The notes under the pieces: generated by a model
The model's database searches: none
The model's input: the letters and a program-made list of their open reading frames with translations, nothing else
Told to the model about the DNA's origin: nothing
Part shown: positions 1-5,548 of the stretch, piece by piece
Layout: every line of letters starts with the position of its first letter
How positions within the stretch are numbered: the stretch's first letter is position 1
Assembly (NCBI GenBank): GCA_025454675.1
Contig: JALONZ010000213.1
Location: 1-5,650 of the forward strand
Source: Anaerolineae bacterium
GTDB taxonomy: Bacteria > Chloroflexota > Anaerolineae > Aggregatilineales > Phototrophicaceae
Length of the DNA: 5,650 nucleotides
Direction of reading: 5' to 3'
Made by a program: the position numbers and the translations under genes

Positions 1-12
1 GATGGATGTCAA

Positions 13-246
13 TTAAATGCCGATTTGCACACGGCGCACATTGGCGATTTCATCATGGGCAATGGGGCGGATTTGATGCGGATGCACCGCCACCAACGCC
101 ACAAATTCACCTGTGAGCGTGACAAATTCGACTTCATAACCAGCAGGATTGGCATACACATGCACCACCATGCCAACATCACCCATTTTTAACCCCTGTT
201 CAGCTATATCTTCTGTCAAGACGACTTCGGTTAATTCTTCTATCAT
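13..246 (-). CDS. DUF4926 domain protein (small, function unknown)
   Basis: A 77-residue protein that I recognise as DUF4926-like; the biochemical role is unknown. The visible signature is an N-terminal stretch TEVVLTEDI, then GDVGMVV (residues 22-28), GYEVEFV (36-42) and AVHPHQIRPI (53-62). The alternating Gly/Val-rich strands are compatible with a small SH3-like beta barrel, which is an inference. A 15-residue tail follows the usual end of the domain. The start is supported by an AAGGA at 253-257, 6 nt before the ATG. It is the second gene of a pair: 20 nt separate it from the DUF6883 gene upstream, so the two are probably co-transcribed. From memory, these two families are often neighbours, and a two-gene toxin-antitoxin-like or protein-inhibitor arrangement is possible but not shown. 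There is no signal peptide or membrane segment, so it is expected to be cytoplasmic. Confidence 0.85.
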   Translation of the reverse strand: MIEELTEVVLTEDIAEQGLKMGDVGMVVHVYANPAGYEVEFVTLTGEFVALVAVHPHQIRPIAHDEIANVRRVQIGI

Positions 247-266
247 GACCTATCCTTTTCATCAAC

Positions 267-602
267 TCAGAGTGGGTACGCGCTAATTAAACGCGGGATG
301 ATGCTATATTCATCAATTGACCAAATCACCCGCACTTGCGGATTGCGCCCATCAGGTGTGATGAGCATCCCTTCAATCACATAATGCGTCCCAAATGGCG
401 GGCGCGGTACAACCGACTGAACATCATGCGTTTGGGCATGGTGTTTGAGTGCATCCACCATGATTTGCCATGTCTCTATTGTAAACCCAAATGCCAAAAA
501 GAAACGGGCTTTGCTTTTGCCATTTTTGCTATCCAAATTGAGCAAATACAAGGTAATTTTGTTTTTGGGAACAACCGCATTTTCGACAAATGGCAATTTC
601 AT
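267..602 (-). CDS. DUF6883 domain protein (small, function unknown)
   Basis: A 111-residue protein that is almost entirely one DUF6883-like domain; the activity is unknown. Recognisable blocks are LPFVENAVV (3-11), YLLN (19-22), the conserved SKARFFLAFGF (30-40), a Trp-containing helix followed by LKHHAQTHDV (52-61), PFGTHYVIEGML (69-80), PDGRNPQVRVIW (83-94) and the ending IPRLISAYP (102-110). The length suits a free-standing single-domain member. It is the first gene of the pair with DUF4926. Unlike its neighbours it lacks an AAGGA ribosome site; only a weak GGGGCGAG lies upstream, and that stretch overlaps the end of the thioesterase relic. Translation may therefore be weak or coupled. No signal peptide or membrane segment is seen. 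Family assignment is fairly sure; any toxin-like role is speculation from the gene arrangement. Confidence 0.85.
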   Translation of the reverse strand: MKLPFVENAVVPKNKITLYLLNLDSKNGKSKARFFLAFGFTIETWQIMVDALKHHAQTHDVQSVVPRPPFGTHYVIEGMLITPDGRNPQVRVIWSIDEYSIIPRLISAYPL

Positions 603-608
603 ATCGTT

Positions 609-710
609 TTACTCGCCCCGTTGCATATAACGCAAATAATTGGCATGATTCACATGCCCATACATATCACATTCATAATGGCGCACCCCCTAAACGGGAT
701 ATTCACCAAA
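609..710 (-). pseudogene. N-terminal relic of a hotdog-fold acyl-CoA thioesterase (4HBT/YbgC/FadM-like)
   Basis: One minus-strand frame reads FGEYPV, a stop (TAG at 690-692), then GVRH followed by YECDMYGHVNHANYLRYMQ, then RGE and a second stop (TAA at 609-611). The central block is the hallmark N-terminus of hotdog-fold thioesterases: the D-x-x-G-H-V-N-x-A-x-Y-x-x-Y pattern with its conserved Asp. An intact family member has about 130-160 residues and continues after MQ with an acidic helix; here only about 33 codons remain. The in-frame TAG lies where intact proteins carry a basic residue before the next strand, and no usable start codon remains. The codons used (CAT, GCC, AAT, TTG, CGT) resemble those of neighbouring genes, so this looks like a decayed host gene. 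It begins right at the end of the 378-residue membrane protein gene and stops 6 nt before the DUF6883 ATG, which suggests that the DUF6883/DUF4926 pair interrupted it. Confidence 0.7.
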
Positions 711-711
711 A

Positions 712-1848
712 CTAAACCACTTTCACCCGACTCGATTTCGATGAGATATTCGTATTGAAGCGTTGCAAGAAAATATCCACGAAGCTATCGAGGCTATACC
801 CCACCAAAAACGCGGTTTGCCAATCGGCGCTACCCGTCAGGAATACCAAGCCCAAAAAGCCTATCCACATGGAGACAATCCCCATGATGATGCCCCGTTC
901 ATGAATATGAATCCATGTGAACCAGTCATCTATGGCTAAAAATGCCTGCTTGGGGTCGTTGGCGCGGGCTTGCTTGATGCCATCTATGCCGATATGCACC
1001 ACCGCGCCGATGATGACAAACACGTAGGTGATGAGCAAATTCGGCGTGCCACCAGGGACCGTTATCCATTCCTGCAAATTGAGCAATGTCCCCAATTCCC
1101 CCACCCCAACCGCAATCAGCGCCCCGAACATAATCGTGAGCGTGATGAAAATATAACTCAGCCGTCTGCGACCATAATCGGCGGAGGCATGAAACACAAT
1201 TCCCTGCGCGGTATCAATCACCCCGTTTTGAATCAACACAGGACGCGCCCCCAAATACGTCAGGACTTTTTGCCGACCCTCATCATTCGGGATTTCATCT
1301 TTGAACGCGGCATGAAAATCGAGGGCTTGCCCGATGCGGATTTGCTCCAATTGCAAATTCAGGCGTTCTGGGATGGTGAGGAGCGCGGTTTGATAAATAA
1401 TATCGTCAATATCATCCTTCGCTTCTTTGGCACAGCGCAAAATGCCATTTGCCACCGTAATTTCTTCATCTGGCTGAATGACGACCTTTTCCTTATCGCC
1501 AGTTTCGGGGACGAGTTTGGTGGATGGTGGCGGGGGCCAATTGAGCGTCACTCGTTCCCAAAAATTTTCGATGTTGGTGATGTCATCCCCATAACGACTA
1601 TACAAAGCGGGGGTGCTGTTCATCAGCGCCCGCAAATCGCGGATGCGCGTGCTAATTTGTTTCACGTTGCGGTCATAAATCGGCTGGCGGGCGCGGAGTG
1701 TGGTGATGATTTCGCGCGAGCGCATCGCCACATCATTCATGGGTTCTTTGCTCAATACTTCGACCAGTGTGGTACGTAAATTTTGGACTTCTGCCCGCAC
1801 ATCGCGCAATAATCCCAATAGGCGAGCATGATTTTCTGGTTCAGACAT
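712..1848 (-). CDS. Multipass membrane protein with large soluble N-terminal region, function unknown
   Basis: A 378-residue protein whose family I do not recognise by name. Residues 1 to about 225 are hydrophilic and mostly helical-looking, with coiled-coil-like stretches (about 8-32 and 45-75), a proline-rich spot WPPPPS (104-109) and a charged segment near 115-150. The C-terminal part holds hydrophobic segments at about 229-251, 270-288 and 318-338, plus a more amphipathic stretch at 344-362. This last contains AFLVGYSLDSFVDIFLQRF, a motif that I associate with C-termini of other uncharacterised bacterial membrane proteins. There is no signal peptide; the N-terminus is probably cytoplasmic, which is an inference. 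The start is supported by AAGGA at 1858-1862, 9 nt before the ATG and just before the stop of the upstream aminotransferase gene, so the two are probably translated from one message. The last codon abuts the thioesterase relic. Confidence 0.8.
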   Translation of the reverse strand: MSEPENHARLLGLLRDVRAEVQNLRTTLVEVLSKEPMNDVAMRSREIITTLRARQPIYDRNVKQISTRIRDLRALMNSTPALYSRYGDDITNIENFWERVTLNWPPPPSTKLVPETGDKEKVVIQPDEEITVANGILRCAKEAKDDIDDIIYQTALLTIPERLNLQLEQIRIGQALDFHAAFKDEIPNDEGRQKVLTYLGARPVLIQNGVIDTAQGIVFHASADYGRRRLSYIFITLTIMFGALIAVGVGELGTLLNLQEWITVPGGTPNLLITYVFVIIGAVVHIGIDGIKQARANDPKQAFLAIDDWFTWIHIHERGIIMGIVSMWIGFLGLVFLTGSADWQTAFLVGYSLDSFVDIFLQRFNTNISSKSSRVKVV

Positions 1849-1863
1849 GATGATTTATCCTTT

Positions 1864-3030
1864 TTATCTGTTTAATAACACGCGCAACGCCTCTACAACC
1901 GCATCGGCATCGGATTGGGTGTTATATCCTTGAAATGAAATGCGAATAAAGTGATTGTCGTTCCATGTGATAATCGGTGCCTCGACACGATGTTCATCGT
2001 ATAGGCGTTTTTTGAAATCATTCGGGTCAATTTTTGGCAACGGCGCAAGGCACATCTGCCCCAGCCAAAATTCTGGCGCGGGGATGGGTAAACCCGTTAT
2101 ATCGGCGATGCGTTGGCGGGTTTGGATGGCGAGTTCATGACACCGCGCCCGCACCGTGTCCCAATCGTGTTCGGCTTGGAATTGAATGGCGGCTGGCACA
2201 CTGAGATAGGCGGATATATCGCGTGTGGCTTGATATTGATTTTGTTGCACAAGGCGCGTTGTGGCGGATGATAATTGCAATCCCCCGCCCATTGATTGCC
2301 CTGTGGCGGGTTGATAGCCCCAACTGATGACCAACGGGTCTATCAGATGATGCAATTCTCGGCGGGCATATAAAAATGCCGCACCTTTGGGTGCAGATAA
2401 CCACTTATGGCAATTACCCGTATAAAAATCAGGGTCAAGTTCGGTCAAATTGAGGGGCAATTGACCGGGAGCATGTGCGCCGTCAATGACGGTATAAATC
2501 CCCGCATCCCGCGCCCGTTTGATGATGTCGCCAATCGGAAAAATCATCGCGGTGGGTGATGTCAGGTGGCTGATTGAAATCACTTTGGTGCGCGGTGTGA
2601 CGGCGCTCCATAAGCGTTCCACAAAGGCTTCATGGGTGGTGAATGGCAGTGGCATGGGTTGGCGGATGTATTTTGCGCCTGTTTTTTCGCAGATGAACTG
2701 CCATAACAAATCCACCGCGCCATATTCATGGTCAGTAGCGAGGATTTCATCCCCCGCTTGGAGTGGGATTGACCGCGCAATGGTGTTCATGCCCACGGTG
2801 GCGTTGGGGATATACACCAAGTCATCGGCGTAACAATGCAAATAATCGGCTAAGGTGGCGCGGGCTTCATCTAATAACACATCGGCACGCCGTCCCAAAA
2901 ATTCAACTGGTTGGGCTTCAAGTTCGCGTTGCCATGCCTGATAGGTTTCAAATACGGGCAATGGACATGCCCCAAATGAACCATGATTCAAAAACACGAC
3001 ATCAGGGCGGAGCAAAAATTGGTCACGCAT
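1864..3030 (-). CDS. Class V PLP-dependent aminotransferase, isopenicillin-N-epimerase-like
   Basis: A cytoplasmic fold-type I PLP enzyme of 388 residues, full length for the family. Counting from the ATG at 3030, visible motifs are NHGSFG (15-20), NATVGMN (76-82, cofactor phosphate loop), DHEYGA (100-105), SHLTSPT (154-160), DGAHAPG (183-189; Asp183 should contact the pyridine nitrogen, with His186 nearby) and CHKW with the Schiff-base lysine Lys209. QATRDISAY (267-275) and a C-terminal FIRIS segment follow, as in isopenicillin-N-epimerase-like and cysteine-desulfurase-related proteins. The family name does not imply cephalosporin synthesis; the true substrate is unknown and no antibiotic pathway genes are nearby. 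An ATG at 3048, overlapping the prmC stop as ATGA, would add six residues. I prefer 3030 because AAGGA lies 7 nt upstream of it and because MRDQFLLRPDVVFLNHG matches the usual N-terminus. It follows prmC by 14 nt and precedes the membrane protein gene by 15 nt, as in an operon. Confidence 0.93.
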   Translation of the reverse strand: MRDQFLLRPDVVFLNHGSFGACPLPVFETYQAWQRELEAQPVEFLGRRADVLLDEARATLADYLHCYADDLVYIPNATVGMNTIARSIPLQAGDEILATDHEYGAVDLLWQFICEKTGAKYIRQPMPLPFTTHEAFVERLWSAVTPRTKVISISHLTSPTAMIFPIGDIIKRARDAGIYTVIDGAHAPGQLPLNLTELDPDFYTGNCHKWLSAPKGAAFLYARRELHHLIDPLVISWGYQPATGQSMGGGLQLSSATTRLVQQNQYQATRDISAYLSVPAAIQFQAEHDWDTVRARCHELAIQTRQRIADITGLPIPAPEFWLGQMCLAPLPKIDPNDFKKRLYDEHRVEAPIITWNDNHFIRISFQGYNTQSDADAVVEALRVLLNR

Positions 3031-3037
3031 GGAAAAA

Positions 3038-3042
3038 TCCTT
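3038..3042 (-). promoter_or_regulatory. Ribosome binding site deciding the aminotransferase start
   Basis: AAGGA on the minus strand, 7 nt before the ATG at 3030. It lies downstream of the alternative ATG at 3048, which has only a GGTGA 1 nt away. The other minus-strand genes use the same AAGGA or AGGA at 6-9 nt (253-257, 1858-1862, 3918-3921), so this site favours 3030 as the true start. Confidence 0.65.
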
Positions 3043-3044
3043 AT

Positions 3045-3908
3045 TCATTTCACCGATAAACGGACTACGCGGTCATGACCCGCATAATCATGAATCACTT
3101 CTACCAAAATCACCTCAAGATGTTCGCGGGCAAGCGCAATCACATCCTTACTCTGCCCCGACCCCACTTCTAAAAACAGGCGTGTGGGTGGAATCCCGAC
3201 TTCGCGCACTTGGGGGAACAAATCTTCAAAATATGCCAAACCGTTATCACCGCCATCAAGCGCCATACGCGGTTCAAATTTGCTCACGGCTAAACGGTCA
3301 ACAATACCCGATTCGATATAGGGCAAATTTGCCAAAATAAGGTCAATCTTCAGGTTATTATCACGGATGGGTTCAAGCAAACTGCCTTCCATGAACTGAA
3401 TATTGGTCACGCCATGCAGTTTGGCATTGCGCTTGGCGACATCTAAGGCTTTTGGACTCATATCAATGGCGTAAATGGTCGCTTCGGGGAAGCGTAACGC
3501 AAACGAAATAGCGAGGATGCCACTGCCAGTACCAATATCCACAGCTTTGACATCGGCAGGATTTTTATAAAACCCCTCCACCATCAAAATGGCGTGTTCC
3601 AAAAGGTGTTCCGTCTCTGGGCGGGGAATGAGGACATCGGGCGTGACGATGAAATCGCGCCCATAAAACTCGCGGCGCTCCACCAAATAGGCATAAGGTT
3701 CACCATTCACACGACGCTTAACGAGGTTGGCATAGGCTTGAACTTGGTCATCAGTCAACGATTCTTCCGGATAGGCGATGACATGAGCGCGTTGCACACC
3801 TAAAATATGTGCCAAGAGGAGTTGTGCATCTAGCGAAGCACTATCTGAATATTCTTGTAGTTGTTTTTTCGCTTCTTTGAGGGCAGTGCCAATTGTCCAA
3901 TCAGACAT
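3045..3908 (-). CDS. prmC: Peptide chain release factor N5-glutamine methyltransferase
   Basis: A cytoplasmic enzyme that uses S-adenosylmethionine to methylate the glutamine of the GGQ motif in release factors RF1 and RF2, improving termination. At 287 residues it has the family's usual length. The N-terminal helical domain (about 1-75) should bind the release factor. It is followed by GEPYAYL (69-75), FYGRDF (81-86), the PRPETE block (95-100), the SAM-binding DIGTGSG (124-130), the acidic strand end YAIDMS (146-151), the catalytic loop NLPY (194-197), FEPRMALDGGDNGL (211-224) and a C-terminal DYAGHDRVV (274-282). The loop reads NLPY where E. coli has NPPY; the Asn and Tyr that contact the glutamine are kept. 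AGGA at 3918-3921 lies 9 nt before the ATG. It is the first gene of the minus-strand operon and is divergent from rpsA. Confidence 0.95.
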   Translation of the reverse strand: MSDWTIGTALKEAKKQLQEYSDSASLDAQLLLAHILGVQRAHVIAYPEESLTDDQVQAYANLVKRRVNGEPYAYLVERREFYGRDFIVTPDVLIPRPETEHLLEHAILMVEGFYKNPADVKAVDIGTGSGILAISFALRFPEATIYAIDMSPKALDVAKRNAKLHGVTNIQFMEGSLLEPIRDNNLKIDLILANLPYIESGIVDRLAVSKFEPRMALDGGDNGLAYFEDLFPQVREVGIPPTRLFLEVGSGQSKDVIALAREHLEVILVEVIHDYAGHDRVVRLSVK

Positions 3909-3943
3909 GGGGAATTATCCTAATCAACCAGCATATAGGGTTA

Positions 3944-3973
3944 ATCATAACGCAAATTTTGCAAAAATCCCAA
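3944..3973 (-). promoter_or_regulatory. Candidate promoter for prmC operon
   Basis: On the minus strand TTGGGA (3968-3973) and TATGAT (3944-3949) are separated by 18 nt and precede the prmC ATG by about 35 nt. The -10 matches consensus at five of six positions and the -35 at four of six. It is the best left-facing candidate in the gap, but weaker than the right-facing promoter. Confidence 0.4.
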
Positions 3974-3993
3974 AGGGGATATGAAGAAAATGC

Positions 3994-4073
3994 ACTTTTT
4001 TAGCTAAACATGCGCTTGTCAATAAGATATTATCAGGGGTATAATGAACACCTAGCCACTTGGCTAAAAAAGT
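3994..4073. repeat. 11-nt inverted repeat bracketing the rpsA promoter
   Basis: ACTTTTTTAGC at 3994-4004 is the exact reverse complement of GCTAAAAAAGT at 4063-4073. The arms lie on either side of the -35 and -10 boxes, with centres about 69 bp apart; the right arm overlaps the first leader hairpin. A paired operator is one reading. The A/T-rich content means chance is not excluded. Confidence 0.4.
4016..4045 (+). promoter_or_regulatory. Strong sigma-70-type promoter of rpsA
   Basis: TTGTCA (4016-4021, five of six to consensus), an 18-nt spacer and a perfect TATAAT (4040-4045). Transcription should start near 4051-4053. This is the strongest promoter seen in the window, as expected for a ribosomal protein gene. 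It also argues against the TTG at 4060 as a start, since that would leave a leader of only about 8 nt. Confidence 0.75.
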
Positions 4074-4134
4074 AAAAATTTTTGCAAACCGTGTTCGGTT
4101 AGGAAATGATGTAGCCAGCTACATTAATCCGATT
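4052..4134 (+). promoter_or_regulatory. Structured rpsA leader with three hairpins, possible autoregulatory element
   Basis: Between the predicted transcript start and the first in-frame ATG lie three perfect small stem-loops. They are TAGCC-ACTT-GGCTA (4053-4066), AACCG-TGTT-CGGTT (4087-4100) and ATGTAG-CCAG-CTACAT (4109-4124). The first linker (4067-4086) is A/U-rich single strand, the kind of RNA that S1 binds; the second linker contains AGGA (4101-4104). The E. coli rpsA leader is likewise a series of three hairpins with a weak ribosome site through which S1 represses its own synthesis. The same logic here is inferred from layout, not sequence similarity. The alternative is that this stretch is the N-terminus of S1 read from TTG at 4060. 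Confidence 0.5.
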
Positions 4135-5493
4135 ATGAGTTCAGAGACAACAGGGATGGACGAAAAAAATATGGAACAGCCATCTATGGCATCAACACCA
4201 CAAGACGACGAAGTGAAAGCCACTTCTGTAGAAGAAACATCTGCCCCCATCATGGATGTCGCAGAAGTAGTTGCCTCTATAGAAGAAACACCCGCCCCCA
4301 CTATGGATTTGGGAGATGAAGCCCCTTCTGCTGGTGATGAACCTCATCATGAAGAAGAAGTTCAACATCCCCCAGCACCTGATGCTCCACCTTCGCGCTT
4401 TAAGCGTGGCGATTTGGCAGAAGGTGTGATTACCAGTTCAACACCCACCGCCGTCACGGTTGATTTTGGCGAGGGCGCAATTGGTGTTATCCCTGGTCGT
4501 GAATTGGAACGGATGACCCGCCAAAGTTTGGAAGAACTCACCGAAGGTAAAAAGATAACAGTGTATGTGGTGAATCCACATTCACACGAAGGCACCATCA
4601 TATTATCGGTGAATCGCGCCATCGAAGAACTCGATTGGCAACGCGCCGAAACCTTCCACAAATCCCAAGACCCGTATGAAGCCAATGTCGCGGGTTATAA
4701 CAAGGGTGGTCTCATCGTGCGGTTTGGTCGGTTACGCGGGTTTATCCCCCAAAGCCAAATTAGCGATGACCGCAAACGCCTGTTAGAAAATGGTGAAGGC
4801 ACAGTCGAAGACCGCTATGCCAAGATGGTGAATGAACCCATCGTGGTGAAGGTGATGGAAGTTGACCGCAGTCGCAACCGCCTCATCTTATCGGAACGGA
4901 CTGCCGCCCGTGAACGCCGTGAACGCCGTAAAGAATCGCTCATCGAAGAATTGACCGTTGGGCAAATTATCGCCAATGGACGTGTCGTGAGCCTTGAAGA
5001 TTTTGGCGCGTTTGTGGATGTGGGTGGTGCAGAAGGGTTGGTTCACCTGACTGAAATTTCTTGGAAACATGTGACTCACCCCAAAGAAGCCCTCAAAATT
5101 GGGCAAACGGTGAAGGTTGAAGTGATTAGCGTTGACCGTGAACGTCGTCGTATCGGCTTGAGCATCAAACGTCAAGAAGCCGACCCTTGGGATGATGTGG
5201 CAACCACCTATCAAGTGGGTGATTTGGTCAAAGCGACTGTCACCAAAATGACCAAATTCGGCGCATTTGCCCGTTTGGTGGATGCAGAAGACATTGAAGG
5301 TCTCATCCACATTTCGGAACTGTCCGACAAACGTGTGATGCACCCCAAAGAAGTGGTTAAAGAAGGTGAACAACTCGATTTGCGCGTGGTCAAAATTGAT
5401 GTGAAGAATCGCCGTTTGGGTCTTAGCCTCAAGCGCGTGAATTCACCTGAATGGTTAGACCGCGACTTGCAACGTTATATGTCTGGTCAATAA
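4135..5493 (+). CDS. rpsA: 30S ribosomal protein S1, four S1 domains
   Basis: An RNA-binding protein of the small ribosomal subunit that helps capture mRNA at initiation. Counting from the ATG at 4135 (452 residues), an acidic, Pro/Ala-rich, low-complexity N-terminus of about 85 residues is followed by four S1 (OB-fold) domains at about 90-161, 178-257, 272-346 and 359-434, with a short tail. Domains 3 and 4 are closest to consensus (EDFGAFVDVG...GLVHLTEIS; TKFGAFARL...GLIHISELS; both ending IGLSIKR or LGLSLKR). Domains 1 and 2 are more divergent, as is usual for the ribosome-binding part. A basic helix rich in Arg/Glu (258-268) joins domains 2 and 3. E. coli S1 has six domains; four-domain forms are normal in several phyla. 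The frame stays open upstream to a TTG at 4060 (477 residues), but the promoter position and leader hairpins argue against it. No good Shine-Dalgarno precedes 4135; ATGs at 4156 and 4171 are further options. Confidence 0.92.
   Translation: MSSETTGMDEKNMEQPSMASTPQDDEVKATSVEETSAPIMDVAEVVASIEETPAPTMDLGDEAPSAGDEPHHEEEVQHPPAPDAPPSRFKRGDLAEGVITSSTPTAVTVDFGEGAIGVIPGRELERMTRQSLEELTEGKKITVYVVNPHSHEGTIILSVNRAIEELDWQRAETFHKSQDPYEANVAGYNKGGLIVRFGRLRGFIPQSQISDDRKRLLENGEGTVEDRYAKMVNEPIVVKVMEVDRSRNRLILSERTAARERRERRKESLIEELTVGQIIANGRVVSLEDFGAFVDVGGAEGLVHLTEISWKHVTHPKEALKIGQTVKVEVISVDRERRRIGLSIKRQEADPWDDVATTYQVGDLVKATVTKMTKFGAFARLVDAEDIEGLIHISELSDKRVMHPKEVVKEGEQLDLRVVKIDVKNRRLGLSLKRVNSPEWLDRDLQRYMSGQ
4224..4308 (+). 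repeat. Imperfect 34-nt direct repeat inside the S1 acidic N-terminus
   Basis: Two copies, 4224-4257 and 4275-4308, match at 28 of 34 positions and are offset by 51 nt, so the reading frame is kept. They encode VEETSAPIMD and IEETPAPTMD. This looks like an in-frame duplication that lengthened the disordered acidic tail. Confidence 0.75.
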
Positions 5494-5499
5494 TGATAG

Positions 5500-5535
5500 C
5501 GGGCGCGGGAGAATCGGATGATTCTCCCGCGCCCG
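5500..5535 (+). terminator. GC-rich hairpin after rpsA, terminator-like but without U-tract
   Basis: A perfect 15-bp inverted repeat: the arms at 5500-5514 (CGGGCGCGGGAGAAT) and 5521-5535 enclose the loop CGGATG, with a possible extra G-U pair outside. It starts 6 nt after the rpsA stop. The sequence that follows (TGTTACTCCCC) has no run of T, so this is not a classical intrinsic terminator. It may work with Rho, protect the mRNA 3' end, or attenuate read-through into the next gene. Confidence 0.6.
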
Positions 5536-5548
5536 TGTTACTCCCCAT

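Noticed and set aside
1..12. TTGACA-like sequence on the minus strand after the DUF4926 stop
   Set aside because: It resembles a -35 box, but no -10 partner can be seen because the window ends; too little to call a promoter.
336..758. Plus-strand frame of 140 codons opposite DUF6883 and the thioesterase relic
   Set aside because: It runs across the DUF6883 coding strand, the relic and the end of the membrane protein gene. No motif or ribosome site supports it.
970..1779. Long plus-strand open frame of 269 codons inside the membrane protein gene
   Set aside because: It is exactly antisense to the 378-residue gene, which has a clear ribosome site and membrane segments. The product is rich in His, Arg and Asp without domain pattern, as expected of a shadow frame.
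2519..2833. Plus-strand frame inside the aminotransferase gene
   Set aside because: Antisense to the PLP-binding core of a well-supported enzyme; no recognisable content.
1864..3030. Reading the aminotransferase as a beta-lactam biosynthesis gene (cefD)
   Set aside because: Isopenicillin-N-epimerase-like is only a family label. No penicillin or cephalosporin pathway genes are nearby and the neighbours are housekeeping or unknown.
4060..4134. TTG at 4060 as the S1 start, adding 25 residues
   Set aside because: It lies about 8 nt after the predicted transcript start, has no ribosome site, and is in the loop and stem of a perfect hairpin. The extra residues resemble no known S1 N-terminus. It is kept as an alternative because the frame is open.
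4888..5373. Minus-strand frame of 161 codons inside rpsA
   Set aside because: Antisense to the S1 domains 2-4; its Phe/His-rich composition is the mirror of S1 codons (GAA, GTG), not a protein family.
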